Notes: generated from the letters alone by a model not told the origin. Shown: positions 53,101 to 62,056, counted from the stretch's first letter. The stretch: DNA of 64,000 nucleotides from Glaciecola sp964195425 (GCA_964195425.1 CAXMOM010000055.1:39493-103492); one strand, 5' to 3'. Program-made: numbers and translations.

Positions 53101-53208
53101 CGCTGCAATACCGGCGATTACAATTAGTAAGTTCAGGACTAATATTAATACCGGACGTCTAATTGAAAGTGAGGGCAAGTCGTCTTTGAATAAGGTCTTT
53201 TTAAACAT
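50104..53208 (-). CDS. RND efflux transporter (HAE1/AcrB-like)
   Basis: Inner-membrane proton-driven multidrug exporter of 1034 residues with the duplicated RND layout: a helix, a large periplasmic loop, helices 2-6, a second loop, then the last helices. Proton-relay Asp pair is seen in GLIVDDAIVVSENI (helix 4). GAGAEARNAIGWVVFGG near the C-terminus is characteristic. The ATG overlaps the adaptor stop by one base. No outer-membrane TolC-type gene is adjacent, so it may use one encoded elsewhere. Substrates are not predictable. Confidence 0.94.
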   Translation of the reverse strand: MFKKTLFKDDLPSLSIRRPVLILVLNLLIVIAGIAALYGLEVRELPDVDRPIITVSASYPGAAPETVDSEVTSRLEGAVARVSGVKAIRASSEEGSSRIRVEFRPGINIEDAANETRESVSRIQRRLPNEVEQVSIIKADNDAQGVVNIAISSSKYDLETLTDIVETDLAPLFLNIPGVADVSLDGDRQRVLRVSVDNLRLTSFQLSISDVADALATAPFDVPAGSIRSTDQELIVRADATSVNEQDVREIVIQGDVKIGDVANVYFGPADLRSIVRLDGTPVIGLGIIRQARSNTIEISDEVLKMVEGLRDRFPDLEMTVTSDDAEFIRDSVDEVLQSLLFTIGLVILTLWVFIGKFRATLIPALAIPVSLIGSLALLWAFGFSINILTLLALVLATGLIVDDAIVVSENIQRRRAAGMGARAAAVIGTREVFFAVVATTAVLVAVFVPIAFLPSTAGRLFREFGGILAGSVIISSFVALSLVPALTAKIPAIDMSKQNKLNLLSRFGTACVNGYERSLHFVLRFSVPVVVLCLLIATGSYFVFNTLENQLLPTEDRGVVRIFARGPDGTGVNFMDRQALKTEELLLPNIDQGEIASIYTVVGRWDPNILFITVPLVNWADRERSQQEIINELRPMLSQVAGAPGRAFGANSLNLRGFGGGFEMALTGDNYSEIYQAALDFAKNIEDTMPELGRVEVSYEPNQPQLRVNIDRSRAEELGVNFSDISRSLRAAINGDDIVDLNVGDQAVPIILQTDTRNSLDPASLLNLYVSSRTGSLVPLSSVAYVTEEGVAAELERHAQRRAIELEMDLPAEVSIEEAVTSIRELANDTLPAGIGVVFLGEALTFQETNQEVMLTYILAFLIVLLVLAAQFESFNSAFVVMLTVPFGIAAAIYALYLTGTSVNIYSQIGLVMLIGLLAKNAILLVEFANQLRDQGMQVKEAIIEAGKVRLRPIMMTLVSTILGGLPLILSTGAGAEARNAIGWVVFGGLGLAVVFTLFLTPVFYYAFARLSTPKADEANQLNKELEAAENQM

Positions 53209-54311
53209 TACCCCGCTACCTCTTGCGTACTTTTGGTTTTGCTTACTCTCGTTTCAGGTAACCCTACCTCACTTGCATTTTGAATATTTAGTACTTGGCC
53301 ATCGCGTAGGCTTTGAATGCCTTCAACAATTAATATCTCGCCGTCACTTAAGGCGCCCGAGACGAGTATTCTGCCGCGAAGGCGTTGTTCAACGTTTACT
53401 TGCACTCGTGTTGCCTTGTTTTCGCTTGCTAGCCATACGAACGCGCCGTTTGCTCCCCAAGACAAGGCTGCTTCAGGAATGGCGACATAGCGTTCACCCT
53501 GCACACTTATCGTGACCCTAAAACTCATACCCGGCAGGTATTGGTCAAATTCATTTTCAAGTAACGCACGAACTCTTATAGTTCGGTCTTGTATGTTTAC
53601 GCGTGAATCTAACTCTGCAATTTTGGCGGTTAAGCTAATGTTCCGGTCGGTCCATGGCTGCAGGCGAACATCAGGCTTTTTCATCAAATATGCAACAGCA
53701 AGCTCAGGTGCCGTAAAGTTTACAAACAACGACTCGCGATCATCTATAGTGGTTATTTCAGTTTGCGGTGAAATCCGGTCGCCAACTTCAACATCGCTTA
53801 AGCCAACTACACCGCTAAACGGAGCACGTACTAACCGGTCTTCTTTGTTTTTTTGTGCTTCTTGATGGGCAACTTCTGCAAGTTTTACTGCAGTTTCGAC
53901 ATCGTCTAATTCACGTTCGGTAACCGCACCTTTTGCAACGCTTTGTTGCACGCGCTTGAAGGTTCGTTGGGCATCTTGTAACTGAATGAGGGTGCGTTTT
54001 AAGTTTATATCTTGAAGGCGGCTGTCTAGAGAAATTAATACATCGTTTGCGTTTACTGATTGCCCGGGTCTGAATCGAACACTAGTAACTTCATCAGACA
54101 CGCTTGGGAAAAGGGTAACAGAACGCTTGGCTTGCGCCGTGCCTACGGCTTCTATAACTGTTGATTCATATTCAAAACTTAACCTTTCGACTACAACAAG
54201 TTTAGGACGATCGGCCCCGCGCCACTGCGCTGTTGCAAGCGACGAGAAGAGAACTAATACCAAAAGCCAGGGTATGCTAAACCTTGATAAAAAAAAAGTT
54301 GTTGTAGACAT
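53208..54311 (-). CDS. RND periplasmic adaptor (membrane fusion protein)
   Basis: HlyD/AcrA-like adaptor linking the RND pump to an outer-membrane channel. An N-terminal hydrophobic export signal (FSIPWLLVLVLFSSLATA) is followed by the first lipoyl half (LFPSVSDEVTSVRFRPGQSV), an alpha-helical hairpin (about 100-155) and the second half (VRAPFSGVVGLSDVEVGDRI). A beta-barrel domain follows. Length is 367 residues. It is the first gene of the adaptor-pump pair (TAATG overlap). Confidence 0.92.
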   Translation of the reverse strand: MSTTTFFLSRFSIPWLLVLVLFSSLATAQWRGADRPKLVVVERLSFEYESTVIEAVGTAQAKRSVTLFPSVSDEVTSVRFRPGQSVNANDVLISLDSRLQDINLKRTLIQLQDAQRTFKRVQQSVAKGAVTERELDDVETAVKLAEVAHQEAQKNKEDRLVRAPFSGVVGLSDVEVGDRISPQTEITTIDDRESLFVNFTAPELAVAYLMKKPDVRLQPWTDRNISLTAKIAELDSRVNIQDRTIRVRALLENEFDQYLPGMSFRVTISVQGERYVAIPEAALSWGANGAFVWLASENKATRVQVNVEQRLRGRILVSGALSDGEILIVEGIQSLRDGQVLNIQNASEVGLPETRVSKTKSTQEVAG

Positions 54312-54445
54312 GCCACTTCCAATCAGATGGCCGACTATACTTCACTACGGCGCTATTATATTCGATTATGTTACTTGTAACTGTTTGATGTACCAAAATG
54401 ATCACTTTTTTAGCCTAAAGAGCATGCCATTTCGATTACATTATT

Positions 54446-56038
54446 TTAATCTTTTGTTTGCTTTGCTGTTTCAACCATTTCCCGCACGTCTTTTAGTAGT
54501 GCCTTTGCGTCGTAAACAATACCATCTTTGACGGTGTACTTAACGCCGCCCATACGCACTGCTTCGTTTTTTTCGTTAAGTCGGTAATGGCCGGTGCCAT
54601 ACAGCAGCTTGAAGTTTTGTAGAGGGTTGTGTTCGAGTATAACGAGGTCGGCCATTTTACCAATGGTAATAGAACCTAAGTCCTTTTCCATACCCAGCGC
54701 TTGTGCACCGTTTAATGTAGCCGATTGAATGACTTCATATGGGGTAAAGCCGGCTTCTTGCAATAACTCTAGTTCGTTAATAAACCCAAAACCATATATT
54801 TTATAAATGTAGCCTGCGTCTGAGCCCGTGGTAACCCGACCACCATGGTTTTTAAAGTCGTTTAAAAAGTCCATCCAAATAGCGTAGTTTTGTTTCCAAT
54901 CTATTTCATTTTGAGTTGTCCAGTCAAACCAGTATGAACCATGCGCATAGCGGCTTGGGGTGAAAAAATCCGTTAGCGTTGGCAGTGTGTAATCTTTGTG
55001 CCATACCGCGTTGCGTTCGCGCATTAAGTCACGGCTGGCTTGATAAATAGTCATGGTAGGGTTAATGGTAAAGTCGAGCTCGATAAGTTCATCGCGCACC
55101 GCGTTCCACTTTTTACTATCTTTTGGCGCTGCTTGTTTCCATAAACGGCCGGCTTCTTCAAAGCGGTGTTGCTCGTCATTATAGTTGTAGTTCATAGGAT
55201 AGCGCTGAATGGCTTGCTGGGTAAACAATGCTTCGGGCAAGCCATACCAATGTTCCATGGTAGTTAAGCCTAGGCGGGCGGAGTCGAGCGCATTCATGCT
55301 CATTACAGTTAATTGTGCGTGATGCATCATGGTGCCTAAGCCTTGTTTCTTGGCCTCAGCAAAAGCAGCCTTCATTATTTCGGGGCTACTGCCAAAAAAC
55401 TTGACACCTTTGGCGCCATTTTTGGCTGCCTTTTTTACCCACGCTACGGCTTGCTTAGGAGTTGAAATTGGTTTGTCGCTGCCCATACCAAAACCCAAAT
55501 AAGGGATAATGCGAGGAGCGACAATGGTGTTCTTATTACTGCGTTCAACGTGGTCTAGTACCCAGTCTAAGCCATTGAAACTACCTGGCTCACGCACAGT
55601 GGTAATGCCATGGGCTAACCATAACTTGAATACATATTCTGCAGGAATGTTGTCGGCCGACCCGCCAATATGCCCGTGCATATCAATAAAACCTGGCAAC
55701 ACATAATGGCCGGTTAAATCCATTTCAGTAGTATTTGGGCCCGCTTCTGGACGAGTTCCTTTTATCGGCACTTGCGGATAGCCCACGCTTACAATATTAG
55801 TAATGCGTTTGTTGTTAATAACAATATCTACCGGTCCTCTGACGGGAGCACCTTCTCCAGTAATTACATTCACGCCGCGCAGAATCAATTCAGCGAAAGG
55901 GCCTTTGCCTTCATCGCTTTGCCGAGGCGGAGCCTTGTCGCCAGGTGCTGCTGTGGCGCAGGGCAGTAAAAATAAAGCGCAAGCTAAAATAAATAATAAA
56001 TGTTTTAAGCTGAGCGAAATTTTAGCGTGAATAGACAT
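54446..56038 (-). CDS. Secreted amidohydrolase, imidazolonepropionase-like
   Basis: Metal-dependent hydrolase of the amidohydrolase superfamily. The ATG at 56038 gives a signal peptide (HLLFILACALFLLPCATA) and 530 residues. The metal motif HGH is in LPGFIDMHGHIGGS, later ligands in GTMMHHAQ and MEHWYG, and the final Asp in TTGSDAGYIY. The C-terminal GSITIGKMADLVILEHNPL closes the small beta domain. It is probably a periplasmic peptidase or prolidase-like enzyme; the substrate is unknown. It lies between a LysR gene and the efflux adaptor on one strand. Confidence 0.88.
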   Translation of the reverse strand: MSIHAKISLSLKHLLFILACALFLLPCATAAPGDKAPPRQSDEGKGPFAELILRGVNVITGEGAPVRGPVDIVINNKRITNIVSVGYPQVPIKGTRPEAGPNTTEMDLTGHYVLPGFIDMHGHIGGSADNIPAEYVFKLWLAHGITTVREPGSFNGLDWVLDHVERSNKNTIVAPRIIPYLGFGMGSDKPISTPKQAVAWVKKAAKNGAKGVKFFGSSPEIMKAAFAEAKKQGLGTMMHHAQLTVMSMNALDSARLGLTTMEHWYGLPEALFTQQAIQRYPMNYNYNDEQHRFEEAGRLWKQAAPKDSKKWNAVRDELIELDFTINPTMTIYQASRDLMRERNAVWHKDYTLPTLTDFFTPSRYAHGSYWFDWTTQNEIDWKQNYAIWMDFLNDFKNHGGRVTTGSDAGYIYKIYGFGFINELELLQEAGFTPYEVIQSATLNGAQALGMEKDLGSITIGKMADLVILEHNPLQNFKLLYGTGHYRLNEKNEAVRMGGVKYTVKDGIVYDAKALLKDVREMVETAKQTKD

Positions 56039-56174
56039 AATGTTTGTGACTAAATACATGGTATTGTTCTTATTATATGTGACTAATTTCTAAGGTGTAA
56101 ATTTAGCACACAGTATGGCTAAAATCACTAGGGGCTTAATTCTGGGGATAGGGCGTTTGTAAACTTCCCCTCAT

Positions 56175-56190
56175 TGTAAAGACGTTTACA
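56175..56190. repeat. 16-bp palindrome TGTAAA-N4-TTTACA
   Basis: Perfect inverted repeat 7 bases past the LysR gene stop and about 137 bases before the amidohydrolase start, with another TGTAAA 17 bases away (56158-56163). No T run follows, so an operator is more likely than a terminator. It resembles the TyrR-type half-sites but with N4, not N6, spacing. Confidence 0.4.
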
Positions 56191-56196
56191 TTAGCC

Positions 56197-57090
56197 TTAG
56201 TGTCCAATCCGCGCTTTAATATAAGTGGACAGCGTTTGACTTACCTGAGGATGCTGAGTGTCTTGATTTATTAAGCAAATATTAATGCGTCCGAGTTTTG
56301 GTAAGCGTTTGTCGCGAATAATTTCGAGTTCATCGGGAACAATTGAGCGTGCAAGGGCGGTTATACCTAAACCTTGTTTAATGGCAGCCATGAGCCCATA
56401 GAAGTCGGGGTTGGTGTAGGTGATTTTCCAGGGCTGGGTTTGTTGTTTTAGCTCTGCTATTACGCGGCTTCGGTATACACAGCCGTCTGGCGCCAGCACT
56501 AGTGGTAAAGAATCCCTTGGTAAGCTTCTATTGGGATCGCCAACCCAAATAAGATCGTCCTCGCGGATTATTTCTACATTAGTGTGTTCGTTTGAGCCAT
56601 CGACGTTGCTGTTGCGTAAATTGTTAGGCGGCACATGTGATTGCATCAGCGCTAAAATAAGGTCAAATTGCTTTGTTTGGCTGCTAGCGAGCAAATGCTT
56701 ACTCAAAGCAGAAGTCACATCTAAGCTTACGTCGGGATAACGCTGGGAAAATTCGCCCACAATACTCGGTAATAAAGCAGAGGCAAATTCACTGGGGATA
56801 CCAAGACGCATACGCCCACGAAGAGTTTCATTGCTGAGTTCGCGAAAAATATCATCATTTATAGCTAGCATTTGTTTTGCTTTATTATATAACCACTTCC
56901 CCTCGTTATTGATTTGATAACTTTGCCCAACCTTTGTAAACAGCCTACGGTTTACTTGTCCTTCTAATTTTTTTATCTGCAAACTAATAGCGGGCTGCGA
57001 GCGTCCGAGTAATTCGCCCGCTCGGTTAAAATTACCAACTTCAACAATGGTCACTAAGGTGCGCAGAACGGCTAACGAAAGTTGTTTCAC
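56197..57090 (-). CDS. LysR family transcriptional regulator
   Basis: A 297-residue LysR regulator. The N-terminal winged helix-turn-helix has NFNRAGELLGRSQPAISLQIKKLE and the rest is a type 2 periplasmic-binding-like effector domain. It is divergent from gcvT and upstream of the amidohydrolase and efflux genes on its own strand. Its target could be either side. The binding specificity is unknown; nothing marks it as GcvA. Confidence 0.9.
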   Translation of the reverse strand: MKQLSLAVLRTLVTIVEVGNFNRAGELLGRSQPAISLQIKKLEGQVNRRLFTKVGQSYQINNEGKWLYNKAKQMLAINDDIFRELSNETLRGRMRLGIPSEFASALLPSIVGEFSQRYPDVSLDVTSALSKHLLASSQTKQFDLILALMQSHVPPNNLRNSNVDGSNEHTNVEIIREDDLIWVGDPNRSLPRDSLPLVLAPDGCVYRSRVIAELKQQTQPWKITYTNPDFYGLMAAIKQGLGITALARSIVPDELEIIRDKRLPKLGRINICLINQDTQHPQVSQTLSTYIKARIGH

Positions 57091-57144
57091 GAAATGATTT
57101 GCCTTGTATTTTCGAGCTTAGGCACACGCAGATAGTCGGTACCA

Positions 57145-57170
57145 ATTAAACGAATAAATTAAACGAATAA
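57145..57170. repeat. 13-bp exact tandem duplication
   Basis: The unit ATTAAACGAATAA occurs twice in direct succession (57145-57157, 57158-57170), followed by a partial third (ATTAA). It lies in the LysR-gcvT intergenic region about 20 bases from neither gene start, so it could be a regulator site or a replication slip. Confidence 0.7.
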
Positions 57171-57256
57171 ATTAACCTCATAAAAATATATTAGTTTAGT
57201 TAATCAGTAAAGGTTAATACATTTAAAAAACTAATGTAAGCATTAACTCTTTTAAT

Positions 57257-57285
57257 TTGTTTGCTCCCCTTTGTGTATTTATAAT
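57257..57285 (+). promoter_or_regulatory. Predicted gcvT promoter
   Basis: TTGTTT (57257-57262) and a perfect TATAAT (57280-57285) are separated by 17 bases, with the gcvT ATG 29 bases after the -10. AAGGGG precedes the ATG. The implied leader is only about 20 bases, too short for a glycine riboswitch. Confidence 0.6.
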
Positions 57286-57314
57286 CACAAAATAAAGTTT
57301 AAGGGGTAAATTAT

Positions 57315-58403
57315 ATGAACACTACTGCACTACATACTGCACACACTGCTGCGGGCGCGAAAATGGTCGAATTTTTTGGCTGGGATATGCCAATAAACTA
57401 TGGCTCGCAAATAGAAGAACATCATAAAGTACGCCGCGATGCCGGTATGTTTGATGTGTCGCATATGACGATCGTAGATGTAACAGGCCCCCAAGCAAAA
57501 GATTATTTACGCTTTTTGCTCGCTAACGATGTGGCTAAACTAGCTGAAAAAGGCAAAGCACTTTACAGTGGCATGATGAATGAAGAGGGTGGTGTAGTAG
57601 ACGACCTAATTGTGTACCATTTTGATGCTACCAACTACCGATTAGTGGTAAATTCGGCGACCAAAGAAAAAGATTTGAACTGGCTAAACAAGGTCGCAGC
57701 GCCATTTGATGTTGCAGTGAATGAGCAAACTGCGTTTGCTATGATTGCGGTTCAAGGACCCAATGCAAAAGAAAAAGCGGCTTCTTTATTTACCGAAGCG
57801 CAAAAAGAAGCTGTAGCCGGGATGAAGGCTTTTTATGGCGTACAGGCTGAAGATTTATTTATCGCTACTACAGGCTATACCGGCGAAACCGGCTACGAAA
57901 TAATGGTGCCTAAAGCGCGTGCCGTAGAGTTTTGGGATGGCCTTTTAGCAGCCGGTGTTGCTCCTTGTGGGCTTGGCGCTCGTGATACTTTGCGCTTAGA
58001 AGCCGGTATGAATTTATACGGCCAAGATATGGACGAGACGGTTTCGCCCTTAGCGGCTAACATGGGCTGGACTATAACGTGGGAGCCCAGCGACCGTGAC
58101 TTTATGGGTCGTGCAGCCTTAGAAACGCAAAAAGCGCAAGGCACTCAGAAAGTTGTTGGCTTAGTTTTTAAAGATAAAGGTGTATTGCGTGCGGGTCTTG
58201 CTGTTAAAACAGCAGATGGCGAAGGCAAAATAACATCTGGCACATTCTCACCTACCTTAGGTCACAGCATTGCTATGGCAAGAGTGCCGGCCGGTGCAGG
58301 AGCCGCAATTGGTAATATTGTACAAGTTGAAATGCGTAAAAAATGGGTAGATGTAGAAATTGTGAAACCTAGCTTTGTACGCAATGGAAAAAGTGTACTG
58401 TAA
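57315..58403 (+). CDS. gcvT: Glycine cleavage system aminomethyltransferase (T-protein)
   Basis: Folate-dependent T-protein that moves the methylene group of glycine to THF and releases ammonia. Conserved segments: HTAAGAKMVEFFGWDMPINYGSQ, MFDVSHM, GYTGETGYEIM and LGARDTLRLEAGM. Length is 362 (E. coli 364). It starts the gcvT-gcvH-gcvP unit behind its own predicted promoter. It shares the Lpd (L-protein) at 29.8 kb. Confidence 0.96.
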   Translation: MNTTALHTAHTAAGAKMVEFFGWDMPINYGSQIEEHHKVRRDAGMFDVSHMTIVDVTGPQAKDYLRFLLANDVAKLAEKGKALYSGMMNEEGGVVDDLIVYHFDATNYRLVVNSATKEKDLNWLNKVAAPFDVAVNEQTAFAMIAVQGPNAKEKAASLFTEAQKEAVAGMKAFYGVQAEDLFIATTGYTGETGYEIMVPKARAVEFWDGLLAAGVAPCGLGARDTLRLEAGMNLYGQDMDETVSPLAANMGWTITWEPSDRDFMGRAALETQKAQGTQKVVGLVFKDKGVLRAGLAVKTADGEGKITSGTFSPTLGHSIAMARVPAGAGAAIGNIVQVEMRKKWVDVEIVKPSFVRNGKSVL

Positions 58404-58514
58404 AATTATATAACGCTATTTATCGATACACATTTGGTAATAAAATGTAGCGATATATAAACAAGAAATGATAAAAAACATAGTCAACAACAACCACAAC
58501 TTTTAGGAAAGATT

Positions 58515-58904
58515 ATGAGCAATGTTCCAAACGATTTACGTTACGTTACTACCCATGAATGGGTTCGTTCAGATGGCAACGGTATTTTCACAGTGGGTAT
58601 TTCTGAACACGCGCAAGACTTACTGGGTGATATGGTATTTTTAGATTTACCCGACGTAGGAGACGGTGTTACTACTGGCGAAGATTGTGCTGTAGCAGAG
58701 TCGGTTAAAGCTGCATCTGATGTTTATGCACCTCTTACAGGCGAGATTGTTGCAGTAAACCAAGAGCTAGAAAACTCTCCTGAATTGGTCAACACTGACC
58801 CATTTGGCGAAGGCTGGTTGTTTAAAATAAAAGCTGAAGACCCAGATGAAGTTGAAGGCTTGCTAGACGCTGAAGCATACGCCGGCGTAATTGCAGACGA
58901 ATAA
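58515..58904 (+). CDS. gcvH: Glycine cleavage system H protein
   Basis: Small lipoyl carrier (129 residues) shuttling the aminomethyl group between P, T and L proteins. The lipoyl-lysine lies in AVAESVKAASDVYAP (ESVKA motif). THEWVRSDG and ENSPELVNTDPFGEGWL are family hallmarks. ATG follows AGGAAAG. It is 111 bases from gcvT and 152 from gcvP. Confidence 0.96.
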   Translation: MSNVPNDLRYVTTHEWVRSDGNGIFTVGISEHAQDLLGDMVFLDLPDVGDGVTTGEDCAVAESVKAASDVYAPLTGEIVAVNQELENSPELVNTDPFGEGWLFKIKAEDPDEVEGLLDAEAYAGVIADE

Positions 58905-59056
58905 TACGTCACTAATATAAGGTGGATCTAAGGTAGGCACTATTTTCTAAATTAGTGTCGCAGTAGGTATTATTTGAGAAACTTACAGTACCAGATTTTG
59001 TCGCATCCCTTTTGGCTCGCGGTAGGGTTTGTTTTCTTTATAAAAGGTTAATGGTC

Positions 59057-61987
59057 ATGAATATTGATGCTAAAGTAGTTGCTCCGGCAACGTTGTCGGA
59101 ACTTGAAAATCAAAACGAATTTGTTCGTCGTCACATAGGCCCAGGCCAGCAAGAAATTGCAGATATGCTAGATGTGGTGGGTGCAGATTCGTTAGACGAT
59201 TTGATGCAGCAAACTGTACCAGCAGGCATTCGCTCTAAAGGGCTAAACGTTGGCGAAGCCCAGCGTGAAGATGTTGCATTAGCTGAACTGAAAGCCCTAG
59301 CTCAAGAAAACAAAATTTTCCGCACATATATTGGAATGGGTTATTCAAATACCTTCACGCCTAATGTGATTTTACGCAACGTTCTTGAAAATCCGGGATG
59401 GTATACGGCTTATACGCCATACCAGCCAGAAATTGCGCAAGGTCGTTTGCAGGCGATATTAAATTTCCAACAAACCACGATTGATTTGACCGGCTTACCG
59501 CTAGCGTCTGCATCTTTACTTGATGAAGCAACTGCTGCTGCCGAAGCCATGGCATTGGCCAAACGCGTGTCTAAAAATAAAGGGGCAAATGCGTTTTTTG
59601 TTGCAAACGATGTGCACCCACAAACAAAAGACGTACTTAAAACGCGCGCTGACATGTTTGGTTTTGACATTATTTATGGTGATGTAAGCGAAGCCCCTCA
59701 AGCGGATGTATTTGGCGCCTTGTTGCAATACCCAACCAGCACCGGCGAACTTATCGATATTCGTGAAGTAATAGCCGGCGTGCAGGCCAACAAAGGGATA
59801 GTGGCCGTAGCAACAGATTTATTGTCATTAACCCTAATTACACCTCCGGGTGAATTAGGTGCCGATGTTGCTTTAGGAAGCGCACAGCGTTTTGGTGTAC
59901 CCATGGGATATGGTGGTCCACACGCCGCATTTTTTGCAACACGTGACGCATACAAGCGCTCATTACCTGGCCGGATTATTGGAGTGTCGAAAGATTCTCG
60001 CGGTAAAGTAGCACTGCGTATGGCGCTGCAAACACGCGAGCAACATATTCGTCGTGAAAAAGCCAACTCAAACATTTGTACTGCGCAGGTATTGCTTGCC
60101 AATATGGCTAGTTTTTATGCGGTTTATCATGGTCCAGAAGGCTTAAAAGCTATTGCCGGACGCATTCATCGCTTCGCCGATATTTTGGCTGAAGGCCTTA
60201 CCCAAAAGGGCATAGAATTAGCACACACGACGTTCTTTGATACATTATGCGTGAAGCTTTCGAACAAAGAAGCGGTTGTAGCCGCTGCTATTGAAAAGCA
60301 AATGAACTTGCGTACCGATTTAGCAGGCAAAGTAGGTATTTCATTAGACGAAACCACTACCCGCCAGGACGTAGCTGATTTATTCGACGTGCTTTTAGGT
60401 GAAGGGCATGGCTTAAATGTTGCTGCCTTAGACGCGCATATTATTGCAAAGGGAAGTACTTCAATTCCCGATTCACTTATACGTACTTCTAACTTTATGA
60501 CGCACCCAGTATTTAACAGCTACCATTCTGAAACAGAAATGTTGCGCTATATTAAAAGCTTAGAAAATAAAGATCTTGCGCTTAATCATTCCATGATTTC
60601 ATTAGGCTCTTGTACCATGAAGTTAAACGCAACGGCGGAAATGATACCTGTAACATGGCCGGAGTTTGGTCAAATTCATCCGTTTGCACCGCTTGATCAG
60701 GCGAAAGGTTATACCAAAATGCTTGACGAGTTAAGCGATTGGTTAATCGACATTACCGGTTACGATGCGCTTTCGATGCAACCAAACTCAGGTGCTCAGG
60801 GCGAATATGCTGGTTTGTTAGCAATTCAGCGCTACCATGCTAGCCGTGGTGAAAGCCATAGAAACATCTGTTTAATTCCGCAATCTGCTCATGGGACTAA
60901 TCCTGCGTCTGCGCAAATGGTAAGTTTAAAAGTAGTGGTGGTGAACTGCGATGCAAAAGGAAATGTTGATTTAGACGATTTGCGCGCTAAAGCAGAAGAA
61001 GTAAAAGACAATTTAGCCTGCGCCATGATCACCTACCCATCAACCCACGGCGTATATGAAGAAGCGGTGCGTGAAATTTGTGACATTGTTCACGAATATG
61101 GTGGCCAAGTGTATATGGACGGCGCCAACATGAACGCACAAGTGGGGATTACTTCACCGGGTCTTATAGGCAGTGATGTATCACATCTTAACTTACATAA
61201 AACGTTTTGTATTCCTCATGGCGGCGGTGGACCAGGAATGGGTCCAATAGGTGTTAAGTCGCACCTTGCACCTTTCTTACCCAGCCATAGTTTGATTAAA
61301 TTAAAAGCAGCGGGCACCAATGATGATTTAGGCAGCAATAGTGCTGTTTCAGCTGCGCCTTGGGGCAGTGCTTCTATTTTACCTATCAGCTATATGTATA
61401 TAAAAATGATGGGTAGCGACGGCCTTAAAAAAGCCACTGAAGTAGCTATTTTGACAGCCAACTACGTTGCGAAAAAGCTAGAAGGGCATTATCCAATACT
61501 CTATACCGGACGTAACGATCGCATAGCTCACGAATGTATTGTTGACTTACGCCCATTAAAAGAAGCGAGTGGCGTGACCGAAGTGGATATAGCTAAACGC
61601 TTAAACGACTATGGTTTTCATGCCCCTACCATGAGTTTCCCAGTTGCGGGAACGCTTATGATAGAGCCAACAGAGTCGGAAGCAAAAGTTGAGCTAGACA
61701 GATTCGTTGAAGCCATGGTGTGTATTCGTCAAGAAATTGCAAAAGTAGAAAGCGGCGAGTGGGATGCAATCGACAACCCACTAAACAATGCTCCACATAC
61801 TCTTGCAGACATGATTGACGAAAATTGGAACCGCAGCTATTCGCGTCAGGTAGGAGCTTACCCAGTGCCAGCGGTTGCCGCTGATAAGTTTTGGCCAACG
61901 GTTAATCGTATTGACGATGTGTTTGGAGATAGAAATCTTATTTGTAGTTGTCCTGACTTGGATAGTTATAGAGATTTTGCTGAATAG
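59057..61987 (+). CDS. gcvP: Glycine dehydrogenase (decarboxylating), P-protein
   Basis: PLP enzyme that decarboxylates glycine and loads the H-protein. This is the fused single-chain form. The N-terminal half has FVRRHIGPG and the MGYSNTFTPNVILRNV segment. The PLP-lysine lies in LNLHKTFCIPHGGGGPGMG in the C-terminal half. The start ATG at 59057 (MNIDAKVV) is preferred over one at 59051 because AAAAGG is then about 9 bases away. The product is 976 residues (E. coli 957). Confidence 0.96.
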   Translation: MNIDAKVVAPATLSELENQNEFVRRHIGPGQQEIADMLDVVGADSLDDLMQQTVPAGIRSKGLNVGEAQREDVALAELKALAQENKIFRTYIGMGYSNTFTPNVILRNVLENPGWYTAYTPYQPEIAQGRLQAILNFQQTTIDLTGLPLASASLLDEATAAAEAMALAKRVSKNKGANAFFVANDVHPQTKDVLKTRADMFGFDIIYGDVSEAPQADVFGALLQYPTSTGELIDIREVIAGVQANKGIVAVATDLLSLTLITPPGELGADVALGSAQRFGVPMGYGGPHAAFFATRDAYKRSLPGRIIGVSKDSRGKVALRMALQTREQHIRREKANSNICTAQVLLANMASFYAVYHGPEGLKAIAGRIHRFADILAEGLTQKGIELAHTTFFDTLCVKLSNKEAVVAAAIEKQMNLRTDLAGKVGISLDETTTRQDVADLFDVLLGEGHGLNVAALDAHIIAKGSTSIPDSLIRTSNFMTHPVFNSYHSETEMLRYIKSLENKDLALNHSMISLGSCTMKLNATAEMIPVTWPEFGQIHPFAPLDQAKGYTKMLDELSDWLIDITGYDALSMQPNSGAQGEYAGLLAIQRYHASRGESHRNICLIPQSAHGTNPASAQMVSLKVVVVNCDAKGNVDLDDLRAKAEEVKDNLACAMITYPSTHGVYEEAVREICDIVHEYGGQVYMDGANMNAQVGITSPGLIGSDVSHLNLHKTFCIPHGGGGPGMGPIGVKSHLAPFLPSHSLIKLKAAGTNDDLGSNSAVSAAPWGSASILPISYMYIKMMGSDGLKKATEVAILTANYVAKKLEGHYPILYTGRNDRIAHECIVDLRPLKEASGVTEVDIAKRLNDYGFHAPTMSFPVAGTLMIEPTESEAKVELDRFVEAMVCIRQEIAKVESGEWDAIDNPLNNAPHTLADMIDENWNRSYSRQVGAYPVPAVAADKFWPTVNRIDDVFGDRNLICSCPDLDSYRDFAE

Positions 61988-62000
61988 TGATCAGCGACAT

Positions 62001-62056
62001 TATAGATTGGGAATAATAGTTATAGTTTGGGAATTCTATTAAAGATTGGGAATTCC
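62001..62056. repeat. Three imperfect copies of GATTGGGAAT after gcvP
   Basis: Copies near 62001-62014, 62021-62036 and 62041-62056 share TA-AG-TTGGGAAT with 20-base spacing. They lie directly after the gcvP stop and before its terminator, so they are in the 3' untranslated RNA. The 20-base (about two-turn) spacing could equally suit a DNA-binding protein. Confidence 0.6.

Noticed and set aside
57091..57314. Glycine riboswitch upstream of gcvT
   Set aside because: None of the conserved tandem aptamer blocks is visible, and the predicted promoter leaves too short a leader.
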